Below are positions 23,246 to 31,454 of a stretch of 64,000 nt of DNA, piece by piece. A model generated the notes under the pieces. That model was not told the origin of the DNA, ran no database searches, and saw only the letters and a list, made by a program, of their open reading frames with translations. Position numbers and translations under genes: made by a program. The DNA is from Microbispora corallina. GTDB taxonomy: Bacteria > Actinomycetota > Actinomycetes > Streptosporangiales > Streptosporangiaceae. The DNA is taken from contig NZ_BOOC01000036.1 of NCBI RefSeq assembly GCF_016863035.1, positions 1 through 64,000 on the forward strand. Reading direction: 5' to 3'. The first letter of the stretch is position 1. Every line of letters begins with the position of its first letter.

Positions 23246-25246
23246 ATGACGGATCGCCTGTTTTCGGATCGGCGGGACGCGGGCCGGGTGCTCGCGGGAC
23301 TCCTCGGCCACTACCGGGGACTGCCCGACGTCGTCGTCCTCGGCCTGCCGCGCGGCGGCGTGCCGGTGGCATACGAGGTGGCGACGAGGCTGGGCCACCC
23401 GCTCGACGTGCTTGTGGTGCGCAAGCTCGGCACGCCCGGCCGGGACGAGCTCGCCATGGGGGCGATCGCCGGTGGCGGAGTGGTGGAGCTCAATGAGGAC
23501 GTCACCCGCGCGCTCGCCATACCGTCCGAGACGATCAGGGAGGTCGCCCAGCGGGAGGCCCGCGAGCTGGCGAGATGGGAGCGCGCCTACCGGGGAGAAC
23601 TGCCCACGCCCGAACTGCGCGGCAAGATCGTGATTCTGGTCGACGACGGACTGGCGACCGGCGCGAGCATGCGTGCGGCGATCCGAGCGGTGCGGGAACG
23701 GGAACCGGCCCAGATCGTCGTCGCCGTGCCCGCCGCGCCGGAGTCCACCTGCGAGGACCTGTCCGCCCTGGTGGACGACGTCGTCTGCGCGACCACTCCG
23801 ATCCCGTTCTTCTCCATGGGGGAGTCGTACTGGAACGTGCCCCAGACCGCCGACGAGGAGGTGCGCGAGTTGCTCCGCGCGGCGGCCTCGGCGCGGGCCT
23901 GGGCCCCGCCCGCCCGCACCGACCTCGCCGTCCTGCGCTCAGAGCTCGTGCCCACGCGCGACGGCGTGCCCTCGGACGAGGTGCTGTTCCACATCGTGGG
24001 CGACGCGCGGTTCGTGCTGATCGGCGAGGCGTCGCACGGCACCCACGAGTTCTACGCCGCGCGCGCCCACATGACGCGGCGGCTGATCGAGGAAAAGGGC
24101 TTCGTCGCCGTGGCGGTGGAGGCCGACTGGCCCGACGCGTACCAGGTGAACCGGTTCGTGCGCGGCCGCGGCGACGACGGATCGGCGGAAGAGGCGCTGC
24201 GCGGCTTCGCGCGGTTCCCCGCCTGGATGTGGCGCAACGCGGACGTCCTCGACTTCCTCGGGTGGCTCCGCGAGCGCAACGAGCGGCTGGACGAGCGGGC
24301 GCGGGCGGGGTTCTACGGGCTCGACCTCTACAGCCTGCACCGCTCCGCGGAGGAGGTCATCGCGTACGTCGAGAAGGTGGACCCGGTCGCGGCGGAACGG
24401 GCCCGCGACCGCTACTCCTGCTTGGAGCACAGCGACGGTGACGACGGGCAGGCGTACGGGTTCGCCGCCGCGTTCGGCGCAGGGGAGTCGTGCGAGCAGC
24501 ACGTGATCGACCAGCTCGTCGACCTCCAGCGCAGGTCGCTGCAGTACCAGCGGGCGCAGGGCCTGCTCGGCGAGGAGGAGTTCTTCTACGCGGAGCAGAA
24601 CGCCAAGGTGGTGGCCGCCGCCGAGCGGTACTACCGGACGATGTTCGGCGGGCGGGTCTCGTCGTGGAACCTGCGCGACCGGCACATGGCCGACACCCTG
24701 TTCGCGCTGGCCGAGCACCTCGGCTGGCAGCGCGCCGAGCCCGCGAAGATCGTGGTGTGGGCGCACAACTCCCACCTGGGCGACGCGCGGGCGACCGAGA
24801 TGGGGGCCCGCGGCGAGCTCAACCTCGGCCAGTTGGTGCGCGAGCACAATCCTGAGGACTGCCGGCTGATCGGCTTCACCACCTACACCGGGACCGTCAC
24901 TGCGGCCGACGACTGGGGCCGCCCCGCCGACCGGAAGACCGTGCGCCGGGCGCTTCCCGACTCGGTCGAGGACCTGTTGCACGACGTCGGGCACAAGGAG
25001 TTCCTGCTCGACTTCGTCCACTCGGTCCGCGCCGCGGACCTGCTGCGCAAGGCGCTGCTCGAACGGGCCATCGGCGTCGTCTACCGCCCGGGCACAGAAC
25101 GGCACAGCCACTACTTCCAGACCCGCCTGTCCGACCAGTTCGACGCGGTCGTCCACATCGACGAGACCCGCGCCCTTGAACCCCTGGAACGTACGGCCCG
25201 CTGGGAGCGCGGAGAGGCCCCCGAGACCTACCCGGTGGCGGTCTGA
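23246..25246 (+). CDS. Phosphoribosyltransferase fused to erythromycin-esterase-like domain
   Basis: A 666-residue two-domain protein. Residues about 1-215 are a type I phosphoribosyltransferase ([26 protein letters not shown] loop [18 protein letters not shown]). Residues about 235-660 are an erythromycin-esterase-like domain ([43 protein letters not shown], and [15 protein letters not shown] with conserved Glu and His). The family name comes from macrolide hydrolysis, but chromosomal stress-cluster members are probably not resistance enzymes. No kinase domain is fused. The ATG at 23246 is chosen for the strong GGGGAGGCGAGG site, which makes the upstream GTG at 23177 unnecessary. It is positioned between the permease and glucosidase genes. 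Confidence 0.85.
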   Translation: MTDRLFSDRRDAGRVLAGLLGHYRGLPDVVVLGLPRGGVPVAYEVATRLGHPLDVLVVRKLGTPGRDELAMGAIAGGGVVELNEDVTRALAIPSETIREVAQREARELARWERAYRGELPTPELRGKIVILVDDGLATGASMRAAIRAVREREPAQIVVAVPAAPESTCEDLSALVDDVVCATTPIPFFSMGESYWNVPQTADEEVRELLRAAASARAWAPPARTDLAVLRSELVPTRDGVPSDEVLFHIVGDARFVLIGEASHGTHEFYAARAHMTRRLIEEKGFVAVAVEADWPDAYQVNRFVRGRGDDGSAEEALRGFARFPAWMWRNADVLDFLGWLRERNERLDERARAGFYGLDLYSLHRSAEEVIAYVEKVDPVAAERARDRYSCLEHSDGDDGQAYGFAAAFGAGESCEQHVIDQLVDLQRRSLQYQRAQGLLGEEEFFYAEQNAKVVAAAERYYRTMFGGRVSSWNLRDRHMADTLFALAEHLGWQRAEPAKIVVWAHNSHLGDARATEMGARGELNLGQLVREHNPEDCRLIGFTTYTGTVTAADDWGRPADRKTVRRALPDSVEDLLHDVGHKEFLLDFVHSVRAADLLRKALLERAIGVVYRPGTERHSHYFQTRLSDQFDAVVHIDETRALEPLERTARWERGEAPETYPVAV

Positions 25247-25296
25247 GACCGGGACAGCAGGGTTCCAGCCGACCCGCCGTTCGGGGGAGGGATCGT

Positions 25297-27465
25297 ATGA
25301 CGAACGCGTGGACGTTCGAGGGACAGCCGGCCGCTCTGGGCGCCGGCACCGTAACGCTCGTGGAGGGGAGCTCGTTCTGCGTCTCCTCCTGGAACGGCGA
25401 CATCCTGCCCGGCGGCCCGCAGGGCGTCTACCACGCCGACACCCGGCTGCTGTCCCGCTGGGAGCTGCGGGTGGACGACGTGCCGATCGAGCCGCTCCAG
25501 GTGCTGGCGGGCGAGCCGTACCACGCCGCGTTCCTCGGCCGTACGCCGCCGAGGCCGGGCCGGGCGGAGAGCACCTTGATGGTGGTGCGGGACCGGTACG
25601 TCGGCGGCGGCCTGCGCGAGGACCTGCTGCTGCGCAACCTCTCCGACGAGCCCGCCGGCTGCGTGGTGGACGTCCACATCGGCTCCGACGTCGCCGACCT
25701 GTTCGAGGTGAAGATCAACCGGGTCCGGCACGTCCCCGACGTCGACCTGGTGCCCGAGGGGGCGAGCCTGCGTGTCTACTCGCCGAGCCGCGCTCGCGGC
25801 GCCGTCATCAGGACCGCCGACGCGCTGGCCGTTCCCGGACTGCTCGGCTTCCGCGTGACCGTGCCGGCCCGGGGGGAGTGGAGGGCGGCCCTCCAGGTGA
25901 ATCCGATCATCGACGGTGAGGAGACGCAGGCGTGGTTCTCCACGCACCATCCCGTCGAGTACGCCGGGCCCGCGGTGCGCCTGGCGGCCTGGCAGCGGCA
26001 CGGCCCGTACGTGGTCACGGATCATCCGGGGCTGGCCAGGACACTCCGGAGGTCGAAGGAGGACCTGGGGTCGCTGCGCCTGTACGAGCCCGGGCCCCCG
26101 GACGAGCCGCCCACGATCGCCGCCGGCGCGCCGTGGTTCATGACGTTGTTCGGCCGCGACTCACTGCTGACCTCGTGGATGGCGCTGCCGCTCGACCAGT
26201 CGCCGGCGCTCGGCACGCTGCGCCGCCTGGCCAGGCTCCAGGGCACGAAGGTCGACCCGCTGTCGGAGGAGGAGCCCGGGAAGATCCCGCACGAGCTGCG
26301 GTTCGGCGCGCGGTCGAGCGTCTCCCCCCATGGCGCCGCCTGCTACTACGGCTCGGTCGACGCCACCCCGCTGTACGTCGTGCTCCTCGGTGAGCTGCGC
26401 CGCTGGGGCATCCATCGCGAGGCCGTCGAGGAACTCCTGCCGCACGCCGACGCGGCGCTGTCGTGGATCGAGGAGTACGGCGAGCGCTCGGGCCCGATCG
26501 AGGGGTTGCTCTGGTACCGCCGCAAGACCGACAAGGGCCTGGTCAACCAGGGCTGGAAGGACTCCTTCGACGGAGTGAACTTCGCCGACGGGTCCCTGGC
26601 CCGCGCGCCCGTCGCCCTGGCGGAGGCGCAGGGCTACGTCTACGCGGCCTACATCGCGCGCAGCCACTTCGCGCACGAGGCGGGCGACCACGAGACCGAG
26701 CGCCGTTACACGGAACGGGCGTGCTCTCTCCGCCGCATGTTCAACGAGCTCTTCTGGCTTCCGGAGCGGGGCTGTTACGCGATCGGGCTGGACGGCGAGG
26801 GCAGGCCGATCGACAGCGTGGCCTCCAACATGGGCCACTGCCTGTGGACCGGCATCGCGGACGAGGACAAGGCGGAGTACGTCGCCTGGCACCTGCTGTC
26901 GGAGGAGATGTTCACCGGGTTCGGCGTCCGCACGCTCGCTTCGTCGATGGGCGCCTACAACCCGATGAGCTACCACAACGGATCGGTGTGGCCGCACGAC
27001 AACGCCCTGATCGTGTCGGGCCTGATGCGCTACGGGTTCGTCGCCGAGGCGCAGCGGGTGGCCATGGGTCTGCTGGACGCGGCGGAGGCGTTCGGCGGGC
27101 GGCTCCCCGAGCTCTTCTGCGGGTTCGGCAGGAAGGAGTTCCCCATCCCGGTGCCCTATCCCACGTCGTGCTCCCCCCAGGCTTGGGCGGCGGCGAGCCC
27201 CGTTCAAATCCTGCGATCGCTGCTGCGCTTCGACCCCTGGATCCCGTACGGCCGGCTGTGGGTGGCCCCCGTGCTGCCGGAGGAGTTCGGCGAGCTGAGG
27301 ATCACGGGGTTACCGCTGGCCGGTGGCCGGGTCAACCTCGTGGTGTGGGGCAGTGGCGAGACCAAGTTGAGCGGGCTGCCCCCGGAGATCGAGGTGCACT
27401 GCGCGCCCCGCCCATCGATCAGCACGATCGTCAGCCACCAGGACCATTTCACGGACGAGCCGTGA
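25297..27465 (+). CDS. Amylo-alpha-1,6-glucosidase (glycogen debranching-type)
   Basis: A 722-residue protein with an N-terminal beta-sandwich (about 20-205; GSSFCVSSWNGDILPGGPQGVYHADTRLLSRWEL is the hallmark of the bacterial GDE N-terminal domain) and a C-terminal (alpha/alpha)6-barrel glucosidase domain. Seen there are the glutamate/aspartate-bearing loops WFMTLFGRDSLLTSWM, KIPHELRFG, NQGWKDSFDG and SVWPHDNALIVSGLMRYG. Related enzymes hydrolyse alpha-1,6 branch points in glycogen or short oligosaccharides. It is the last gene of the + strand block. A GGGGGAGGG ribosome site lies 6-14 nt before the ATG. Its role may be mobilisation of carbon stores during stress (inference). Confidence 0.88.
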   Translation: MTNAWTFEGQPAALGAGTVTLVEGSSFCVSSWNGDILPGGPQGVYHADTRLLSRWELRVDDVPIEPLQVLAGEPYHAAFLGRTPPRPGRAESTLMVVRDRYVGGGLREDLLLRNLSDEPAGCVVDVHIGSDVADLFEVKINRVRHVPDVDLVPEGASLRVYSPSRARGAVIRTADALAVPGLLGFRVTVPARGEWRAALQVNPIIDGEETQAWFSTHHPVEYAGPAVRLAAWQRHGPYVVTDHPGLARTLRRSKEDLGSLRLYEPGPPDEPPTIAAGAPWFMTLFGRDSLLTSWMALPLDQSPALGTLRRLARLQGTKVDPLSEEEPGKIPHELRFGARSSVSPHGAACYYGSVDATPLYVVLLGELRRWGIHREAVEELLPHADAALSWIEEYGERSGPIEGLLWYRRKTDKGLVNQGWKDSFDGVNFADGSLARAPVALAEAQGYVYAAYIARSHFAHEAGDHETERRYTERACSLRRMFNELFWLPERGCYAIGLDGEGRPIDSVASNMGHCLWTGIADEDKAEYVAWHLLSEEMFTGFGVRTLASSMGAYNPMSYHNGSVWPHDNALIVSGLMRYGFVAEAQRVAMGLLDAAEAFGGRLPELFCGFGRKEFPIPVPYPTSCSPQAWAAASPVQILRSLLRFDPWIPYGRLWVAPVLPEEFGELRITGLPLAGGRVNLVVWGSGETKLSGLPPEIEVHCAPRPSISTIVSHQDHFTDEP

Positions 27466-27736
27466 ACGACGACACGTACGGCCGGTCGGCCAGGGCAGAC
27501 CACTGACGGTGCTCCTTGGGCCGGGGCAGAGGCCGGTGGTTCGGGACGCCTAGGAACACGATCAGTCCGGCGCAGGCGACCCTGGCAGGCGCAGCCCTGG
27601 TACTCCCCGGGAACTGCGCGCGCGCCTGGACACGGCCGCCTGAGCGCGCTGCAGGCTCTGGCCCCCGTCATCAGGAACCCCCGGGGCCTGGCACGGCAAA
27701 ACTGACAGCACCGCACCGCCGCCATCAGGTGCTGGA

Positions 27737-27776
27737 CGGCCCCCGCTCCCGACTCAGATCGAAGGAGCGGGGGCCG
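27737..27776. terminator. Strong bidirectional hairpin after the glucosidase gene
   Basis: A perfect 13-bp GC-rich stem (27737-27749 with 27764-27776) around a 14-nt loop, without a U-tract. It lies 272 bp past the glucosidase stop and inside the last codons and tail of the convergent STAS gene, so it could end transcripts from both sides. Confidence 0.6.
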
Positions 27777-28335
27777 CGTTCGCGTCAGGCTCCCAGCCGT
27801 TCAGATCTCTTAAAGCCTGCTCCAACGTCTCCTGTATCTCGAACAACTGGATCAGGCCGGTCGTGTTGAGGAGGCGCCGGAGAAAAGCCGGTGGAGCAGC
27901 CAAATTCAATCGGATGCGGTGCTCCTGGCATCTCCGAAACACCTTGATCAACTGACTGATCCCGGAGGAGTCGCAGAAGCGCAGCGGGCCGAGGCCCAGA
28001 ATCAAACAACCCTCGCGGAGGTGATCCCACAGGCGTTCAACCGTGTCGAGCAGACTGGCAGACCTCGTCCAATCGAGATCTCCCGTGACGTGAACGACCG
28101 CCCACTTGCCACAGGCGCCGCGATCCACGTCGAACACGATCCCCTCAGGAGGCACCGCGATCACCGCCTCCCAACCCGCAGAGCGCCACCGCCATACAGC
28201 CCGGTCCCCAGAGAACCAAGGTACGGCGACATCGGCCAACGCGAGGCGCTCGTCACCGTGATGCAGATGCGCACCACTACCCACCGCTCGCCGCATCACG
28301 CCTCCGGCGGGGGCCTTCGACTCCCGGGTAATCAC
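27754..28335 (-). CDS. STAS-domain anti-sigma factor antagonist
   Basis: A 193-residue protein with a C-terminal STAS domain (about 75-180): WAVVHVTGDLDWTRSASLLDTVERLW, then GCLILGLGPLRFCDSSGISQLIKVFRRCQEHRIRLNL, in which DSSG is the switch-serine site phosphorylated by anti-sigma kinases, and LLNTTGLIQLFEIQETLEQAL. In the partner-switching system the unphosphorylated form frees a sigma factor of the SigB/F type; no kinase gene is nearby. The N-terminal 70 residues match nothing and internal GTG starts exist, so the true start may be further inside. It is convergent with the glucosidase gene. Confidence 0.75.
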   Translation of the reverse strand: MITRESKAPAGGVMRRAVGSGAHLHHGDERLALADVAVPWFSGDRAVWRWRSAGWEAVIAVPPEGIVFDVDRGACGKWAVVHVTGDLDWTRSASLLDTVERLWDHLREGCLILGLGPLRFCDSSGISQLIKVFRRCQEHRIRLNLAAPPAFLRRLLNTTGLIQLFEIQETLEQALRDLNGWEPDANAAPAPSI

Positions 28336-28526
28336 CCCCGCGCAGCTCGGAACCGTAGGCGGCCGCGGTGCTGATCGCCCCGCCGCGACGATCAGGCGGA
28401 GGGTGGAGTTCTCGCCGAGCCTGGCCCGGTGAACAGTGCTCGGAAGGTCTCCGGGTACCCACAGGCCGTCGCAGGTCGCGAAGAGCCCCAGCAGGGGCCT
28501 CAGGCAGTACCACGCCTCACGTGTGC

Positions 28527-28540
28527 TAGGTTAGAAGCAG
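28527..28540 (+). promoter_or_regulatory. Candidate extended -10 promoter of cspA
   Basis: The sequence TGCTAGGTT at 28524-28532 has the TG-n-TAnnnT form of an extended -10 element; no good -35 is visible. Start of transcription would be near 28540, giving a leader of about 160 nt before the cspA ATG. Inferred by eye only. Confidence 0.35.
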
Positions 28541-28571
28541 TTGCAGTTGTGGTACCCATAATGAACTTGTG

Positions 28572-28608
28572 TGCACCTGACGGTATGTAGCCTCAGGTGC
28601 ATTTTTTT
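28572..28608 (+). terminator. Rho-independent terminator in the cspA leader (possible attenuator)
   Basis: A perfect 9-bp stem (28572-28580 with 28593-28601) and 12-nt loop, directly followed by seven T. It lies on the coding strand of cspA, about 94 bp before its ATG, with no gene before it on that strand. It either ends a short RNA or works as an attenuator for cspA. Confidence 0.65.
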
Positions 28609-28647
28609 GTTTTCCGGTCTTCTCCGGGTGTGGGCCTATCGCGGCAA

Positions 28648-28660
28648 CGCGAAATTCGCG
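28648..28660. repeat. 13-nt inverted repeat in the cspA leader
   Basis: CGCGAA-A-TTCGCG, two 6-bp arms around one base, 42 nt before the cspA ATG. It could be a protein site or a small RNA stem that takes part in cspA leader folding. Function unknown. Confidence 0.4.
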
Positions 28661-28701
28661 ACAGTGCGGATTTCGGCTACGCCTATCAAGAGGAGATCAA
28701 C

Positions 28702-28908
28702 ATGGCTTCTGGCACCGTGAAGTGGTTCAACGCTGAAAAGGGCTTCGGCTTCATCGAGCAGGACGGCGGCGGCGCCGACGTCTTCGCGCACTACTCGAAC
28801 ATCATCTCTCAGGGCGGCTACCGCGAGCTGCGCGATGGTCAGAGGGTGGCCTTCGATGTCACCCAGGGTCAGAAGGGCCCTCAGGCCGAGAACATCGTTC
28901 CCGCCTGA
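28702..28908 (+). CDS. cspA: Cold-shock domain protein CspA
   Basis: A 68-residue OB-fold single-strand nucleic acid chaperone. The start [32 protein letters not shown] includes both RNA-binding motifs, KGFGFI and DVFAHY (RNP1 and RNP2). It ends [13 protein letters not shown], the normal length for actinobacterial cold-shock proteins. It would melt RNA secondary structure under cold or other stress. AGAGGAG lies 6 nt before the ATG. The leader carries a terminator-like hairpin and an inverted repeat at 28648-28660, both of which could affect expression. Terminators follow it. Confidence 0.95.
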   Translation: MASGTVKWFNAEKGFGFIEQDGGGADVFAHYSNIISQGGYRELRDGQRVAFDVTQGQKGPQAENIVPA

Positions 28909-28923
28909 CAAATAGCGCCACGT

Positions 28924-28966
28924 ATCAGGGCTCACACCTCCACAGGTGCGGGCCCTGATTCGTTTC
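28924..28966 (+). terminator. Terminator of cspA
   Basis: A long stem with short mismatches, ATCAGGG at 28924-28930 pairing with CCCTGAT at 28953-28959 and inner CACCT/AGGTG, followed by TCGTTTCC. It lies 15 bp after the cspA stop. Confidence 0.7.
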
Positions 28967-29028
28967 CGGCTACCGCATCGCTGCTGCACGAGAATCGGCG
29001 GCAGCAGATGTCAACCACAGCCGGTTCC

Positions 29029-29061
29029 AAGACCCGGTCAGCTTCACGCTGCCGGGTCTTT
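29029..29061. terminator. Bidirectional hairpin between cspA and the MerR gene
   Basis: AAGACCCG at 29029-29036 pairs with CGGGTCTT at 29053-29060, with CAGC/GCTG inside and a 5-nt loop, followed on + by TTTTA. It lies just past the end of the convergent MerR gene and can serve as its terminator as well as a second stop after cspA. Confidence 0.6.
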
Positions 29062-29072
29062 TACCGCCGGTG

Positions 29073-29462
29073 CTAGTGTCCGGCCGGGCGGTCGCGCGCG
29101 TTGTTGATGCGCAGCGCCTCGGCGAGCTGATCTTCCAAGATGATGATCCGGCAGGCGGCTTCCACAGGAGTGCCCTGATCGACGAGTTCCCGGGCGCGCG
29201 CGGCCAATCGCAGTTGGTAGCGGGAGTAGCGGCGATGGCCGCCGCTGGAGCGTTGCGGCTCGATCAGTTTCGCGGCGCCCAGAGCCCGCAGGAACGCGGG
29301 GCTGACACCGAGCATCTCCGCGGCCGCGCCCATGCTGTAGGCGGGGTAGTCCTCATCGTCGAACCGATCCTCGAACCGGTCTTCGGCCCTGAAGCCGGCC
29401 GTGTCCGCAGTCTTGCCGTGAGCGAGTGTGTCATCCCCGGCAGCCGAGCGAGATTGATCCAT
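29073..29462 (-). CDS. MerR-family transcriptional regulator
   Basis: A 129-residue regulator. Residues about 40-115 form a MerR-like helix-turn-helix and wing: AYSMGAAAEMLGVSPAFLRALGAAKLIEPQRSSGGHRRYSRYQL, then AARARELVDQGTPVEAACRIIILEDQLAEAL. The tail is short and has no Cys, so metal or redox sensing through cysteines is unlikely. It resembles the small one-domain MerR proteins of actinomycetes that sit near cspA. An acidic, low-complexity N-terminus (EDRFEDRFDDEDYP) precedes the domain. GGAAGGAATGT lies before the ATG. A very stable GC hairpin sits 25 nt upstream of the start. Confidence 0.85.
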   Translation of the reverse strand: MDQSRSAAGDDTLAHGKTADTAGFRAEDRFEDRFDDEDYPAYSMGAAAEMLGVSPAFLRALGAAKLIEPQRSSGGHRRYSRYQLRLAARARELVDQGTPVEAACRIIILEDQLAEALRINNARDRPAGH

Positions 29463-29486
29463 ACATTCCTTCCATCACGCGCACAG

Positions 29487-29517
29487 GGGGCCCCGGCACC
29501 TGTCGCGCCGGGGCCCC
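29487..29517 (-). repeat. Very stable GC hairpin in front of the MerR gene
   Basis: A perfect 11-bp stem, GGGGCCCCGGC at 29487-29497 with its complement at 29507-29517, and a 9-nt loop; no U-tract. It lies 25 nt upstream of the MerR ATG on the minus strand and would be in its leader or act as an upstream terminator. Confidence 0.6.
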
Positions 29518-30079
29518 GAAGAGTTCAACACCATCTACCGGCCATCTGGCCGGCTCATTGTTTTCCGCATCCGCCGTACTGAGCGGCGGGGGTGCGGGGA
29601 TCGCGGATGCGTGACCGTAGACCACCTTCCAATCTGTGGAACTGCGGTACCCGAGCGGCGAGACTCAGCCGGCTACGGGCGATCCTGATGGCGTCAACAC
29701 TCCCTTCATCTCTCTTTCCGGACCACTGTCCGGCTTCACCTGCGGCAGCGCGTCCACGATCAGGGCCCCTAAACACTGCGCTGGCCCGTCACGTCCGACC
29801 TTCTGCTATCAACTTCCAACTTCGTCTTGCTCCGGGCAGTTCATCGTGGTGCCAGTACTTCCGCCGCCCGGCCGAACCGTTCCTTACGATGCGAGAAACT
29901 GTAGCCCCAGCGGCCACAATTGTCTACTGCGGCGAACATAGATTTTCGGTGTCGGGCGCGGCAGCCTTCTGGCGGCGCCTCCAGCGGGAACGCCGCCAAC
30001 ACGCTCGTGGCGGTTGCCGCCTGGGTCGCCGCGCTTGGGGGCGGACCTGAGGGGGATCGTGGCGCTGGCGTGGTGGTTG
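29518..30079. other. Non-coding region between the MerR and MarR genes
   Basis: About 560 bp in which no reading frame on either strand has a family motif or a convincing ribosome site. Its base use is less GC-biased at codon third positions than neighbouring genes. It may be a decayed gene or a regulatory region; nothing can be named. Confidence 0.45.
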
Positions 30080-30589
30080 TCAGGTGACGGTGTCCAGCAT
30101 GGTGCGAAGGATGCGCGTCATCGTGGCGACGTCCTCGGGGGCGAGGCCGGAGATCAGGCGGTTGAGGGTGGCCGCGTGGTCGGTGAGTGTGGCGTCGATG
30201 ATCGCGCGGCCTTGGTCGGTCAGCGTGACGCGGAAGCTGCGGCGGTCGGCGGGGTCGAGGTTTCGCTGCAGTAGGCCGGCGGACTCCAGGCGGTCCAGGC
30301 GGCTGGTCATGCCCGCGCGCGACATCATCAGGGCTGCCGACAGTTCCGAGGGGATCTGGGTGTACGGCGGACCCGAGCGGCGTAGGGCGGCGAGCACGTC
30401 GAACTCCCCACGCCCGAGGCCGTGACTCGCGAGCATGTCATCCACCTGGGTTTCCACGGCGCGGGTGAGCAGCGAGAGGCGGCCCAGGAAACCCATGGCC
30501 GAAAGGTCCAGGTCAGGGCGTTCGCGCCGCCACTGCGTAAGGATCACGTCGATCGCGTCGTCGGGTTCCGGGTTCGCCTCTGCCGTCAT
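30080..30589 (-). CDS. MarR-family transcriptional repressor
   Basis: A 169-residue winged-helix regulator. After MTAEANPEPDDAIDVILTQWRRERPDLDLS, the domain runs AMGFLGRLSLLTRAVETQVDDMLASHGLGRGEFDVLAALRRSGPPYTQIPSELSAALMMSRAGMTSRLDRLESAGLLQRNLDPADRRSFRVTLTDQGRAIID. The last part contains the MarR wing motif D-x-R-S-x-x-V-x-L-T. It ends in the dimerising helix LISGLAPEDVATMTRILRTML. The ATG at 30589 is chosen because residues upstream match nothing. It is divergent from the cupin gene and probably represses itself and that gene; no cysteine sensor is visible. Confidence 0.9.
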   Translation of the reverse strand: MTAEANPEPDDAIDVILTQWRRERPDLDLSAMGFLGRLSLLTRAVETQVDDMLASHGLGRGEFDVLAALRRSGPPYTQIPSELSAALMMSRAGMTSRLDRLESAGLLQRNLDPADRRSFRVTLTDQGRAIIDATLTDHAATLNRLISGLAPEDVATMTRILRTMLDTVT

Positions 30590-30604
30590 GTCGGGTGATT
30601 CTAT

Positions 30605-30634
30605 TCGACAGAAAATAGTTAGCAGGCGTACTAT
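30605..30634 (+). promoter_or_regulatory. Promoter of the cupin gene overlapping a MarR-type inverted repeat
   Basis: TCGACA at 30605-30610 and TACTAT at 30629-30634, 18 bp apart, form a sigma-70-like promoter for the cupin gene. The inverted repeat ATAGT-N10-ACTAT (30615-30619 and 30630-30634) covers the spacer and -10, as expected for MarR repression of both divergent genes. Confidence 0.55.
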
Positions 30635-30664
30635 CGTGGAGCGAACTACTGTGAAGGAGTGACA

Positions 30665-31243
30665 GTGACAGTGATCGATCCCAACGACGCTCGGGCGGTG
30701 CTGGTAAGGGCGGGCGAGGCCGAGGTCCTCGGCGAGTTCCCGAACACGCTGGAGTTGCTGGCGGACGCTGAGACCACGAGCGGACTGGTCAGCGCGATCC
30801 GTAGCAAGATCGGCAAGAACACCGATGGGCCGCCGCCGCATTACCACAACGAGGCAGCCGAGATCTTCTACATCATCGACGGCGGCCTGCACGTCCTGAC
30901 CGGGGAGCATGTCGTCACCGTGGGGACGGGCGACTTCCTGCTCGTGCCGCCTCGGACTCCGCACGCGTTCAGTACCCCCGCGCACACTGGCGTCGACATG
31001 GTGATCTTCAAGCCGGGCGCTGAGCGATTCGGCTACTTCCGGCTGGGGGATCTAGTCCGCCGGGGCGAGGCGAGCCCACAGGAGATCCTCGACGCACAGG
31101 ACCTCTACGACAACCACTTCCACCACAGCGCGGTCTGGCGCCACTTCCGGGGTGCCGAAGCAGAGAGCCGCCTGCTCGTCCTGCCGCCGAATGACGATGC
31201 GACTCCGGGCCAGGACAGGGACGGAGACACCCGGTGGACGTGA
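30665..31243 (+). CDS. Cupin-domain protein
   Basis: A 192-residue small-barrel protein. The cupin core has GPPPHYHNEAAEIFYIIDGGLHVLTGEH (H-x-H-x4-E-x5-G metal motif: His, His, Glu) and DFLLVPPRTPHAF with the fourth ligand His. So a mononuclear metal site is complete. The C-terminal part (RRGEASPQEILDAQDLYDNHF) resembles quercetin-dioxygenase-like cupins. The function could be dioxygenase, isomerase or ligand sensing. Several in-frame GTG codons start it; 30665 has AAGGAG 5 nt upstream. It is divergent from marR and probably under its control. Its end overlaps a broken DoxX frame. Confidence 0.85.
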   Translation: MTVIDPNDARAVLVRAGEAEVLGEFPNTLELLADAETTSGLVSAIRSKIGKNTDGPPPHYHNEAAEIFYIIDGGLHVLTGEHVVTVGTGDFLLVPPRTPHAFSTPAHTGVDMVIFKPGAERFGYFRLGDLVRRGEASPQEILDAQDLYDNHFHHSAVWRHFRGAEAESRLLVLPPNDDATPGQDRDGDTRWT

Positions 31244-31384
31244 CGGCCGTCATCCTGTCGATCGTGCTCGCGATCTCGACGCTGGCCAGTGGCCACCACC
31301 AAGCTCGCGGGGACCCGCACCATGCGTGAGGACGCGAGGCGGTTCGGCTTCTCCTACTCCGCCTGGTCAGGGCTGGCCCGCTAA
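31234..31384 (+). pseudogene. DoxX-family membrane protein remnant
   Basis: The frame from GTG 31234 reads MDVTAVILSIVLAISTLASG, and the continuation KLAGTRTMREDARRFGFSYSAWS in a neighbouring frame restores the DoxX pattern (first helix, K-L-A-G, then R-x-x-A-x-x-x-G-F-S-Y). The phase shift is one base near 31285-31297, and a TAA at 31382 ends the frame after about 50 residues, where family members have about 110-140. So the gene is both frameshifted and truncated. It overlaps the end of the cupin gene by 10 nt and would have been its operon partner. Confidence 0.5.
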
Positions 31385-31406
31385 CGAACGGCTAACAAAT
31401 GATCAA

Positions 31407-31438
31407 AAGGCCAGGTCCCGAATCTTGGGAACTGGCCT
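31407..31438 (-). terminator. Terminator of the tRNA-Ile gene
   Basis: On the minus strand a 12-bp stem with one mismatch (31427-31438 with 31408-31419) and a 7-nt loop is followed by TTTT (31408-31405). It lies 17 bp past the tRNA 3' end, so the tRNA is transcribed alone. Confidence 0.75.
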
Positions 31439-31454
31439 CTGAGCTGGTGATTTG

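Noticed and set aside
29555..29776. 73-codon frame on the minus strand in the non-coding region
   Set aside because: Arg-rich, no family resemblance, no convincing ribosome site; codon third-position GC is not raised.
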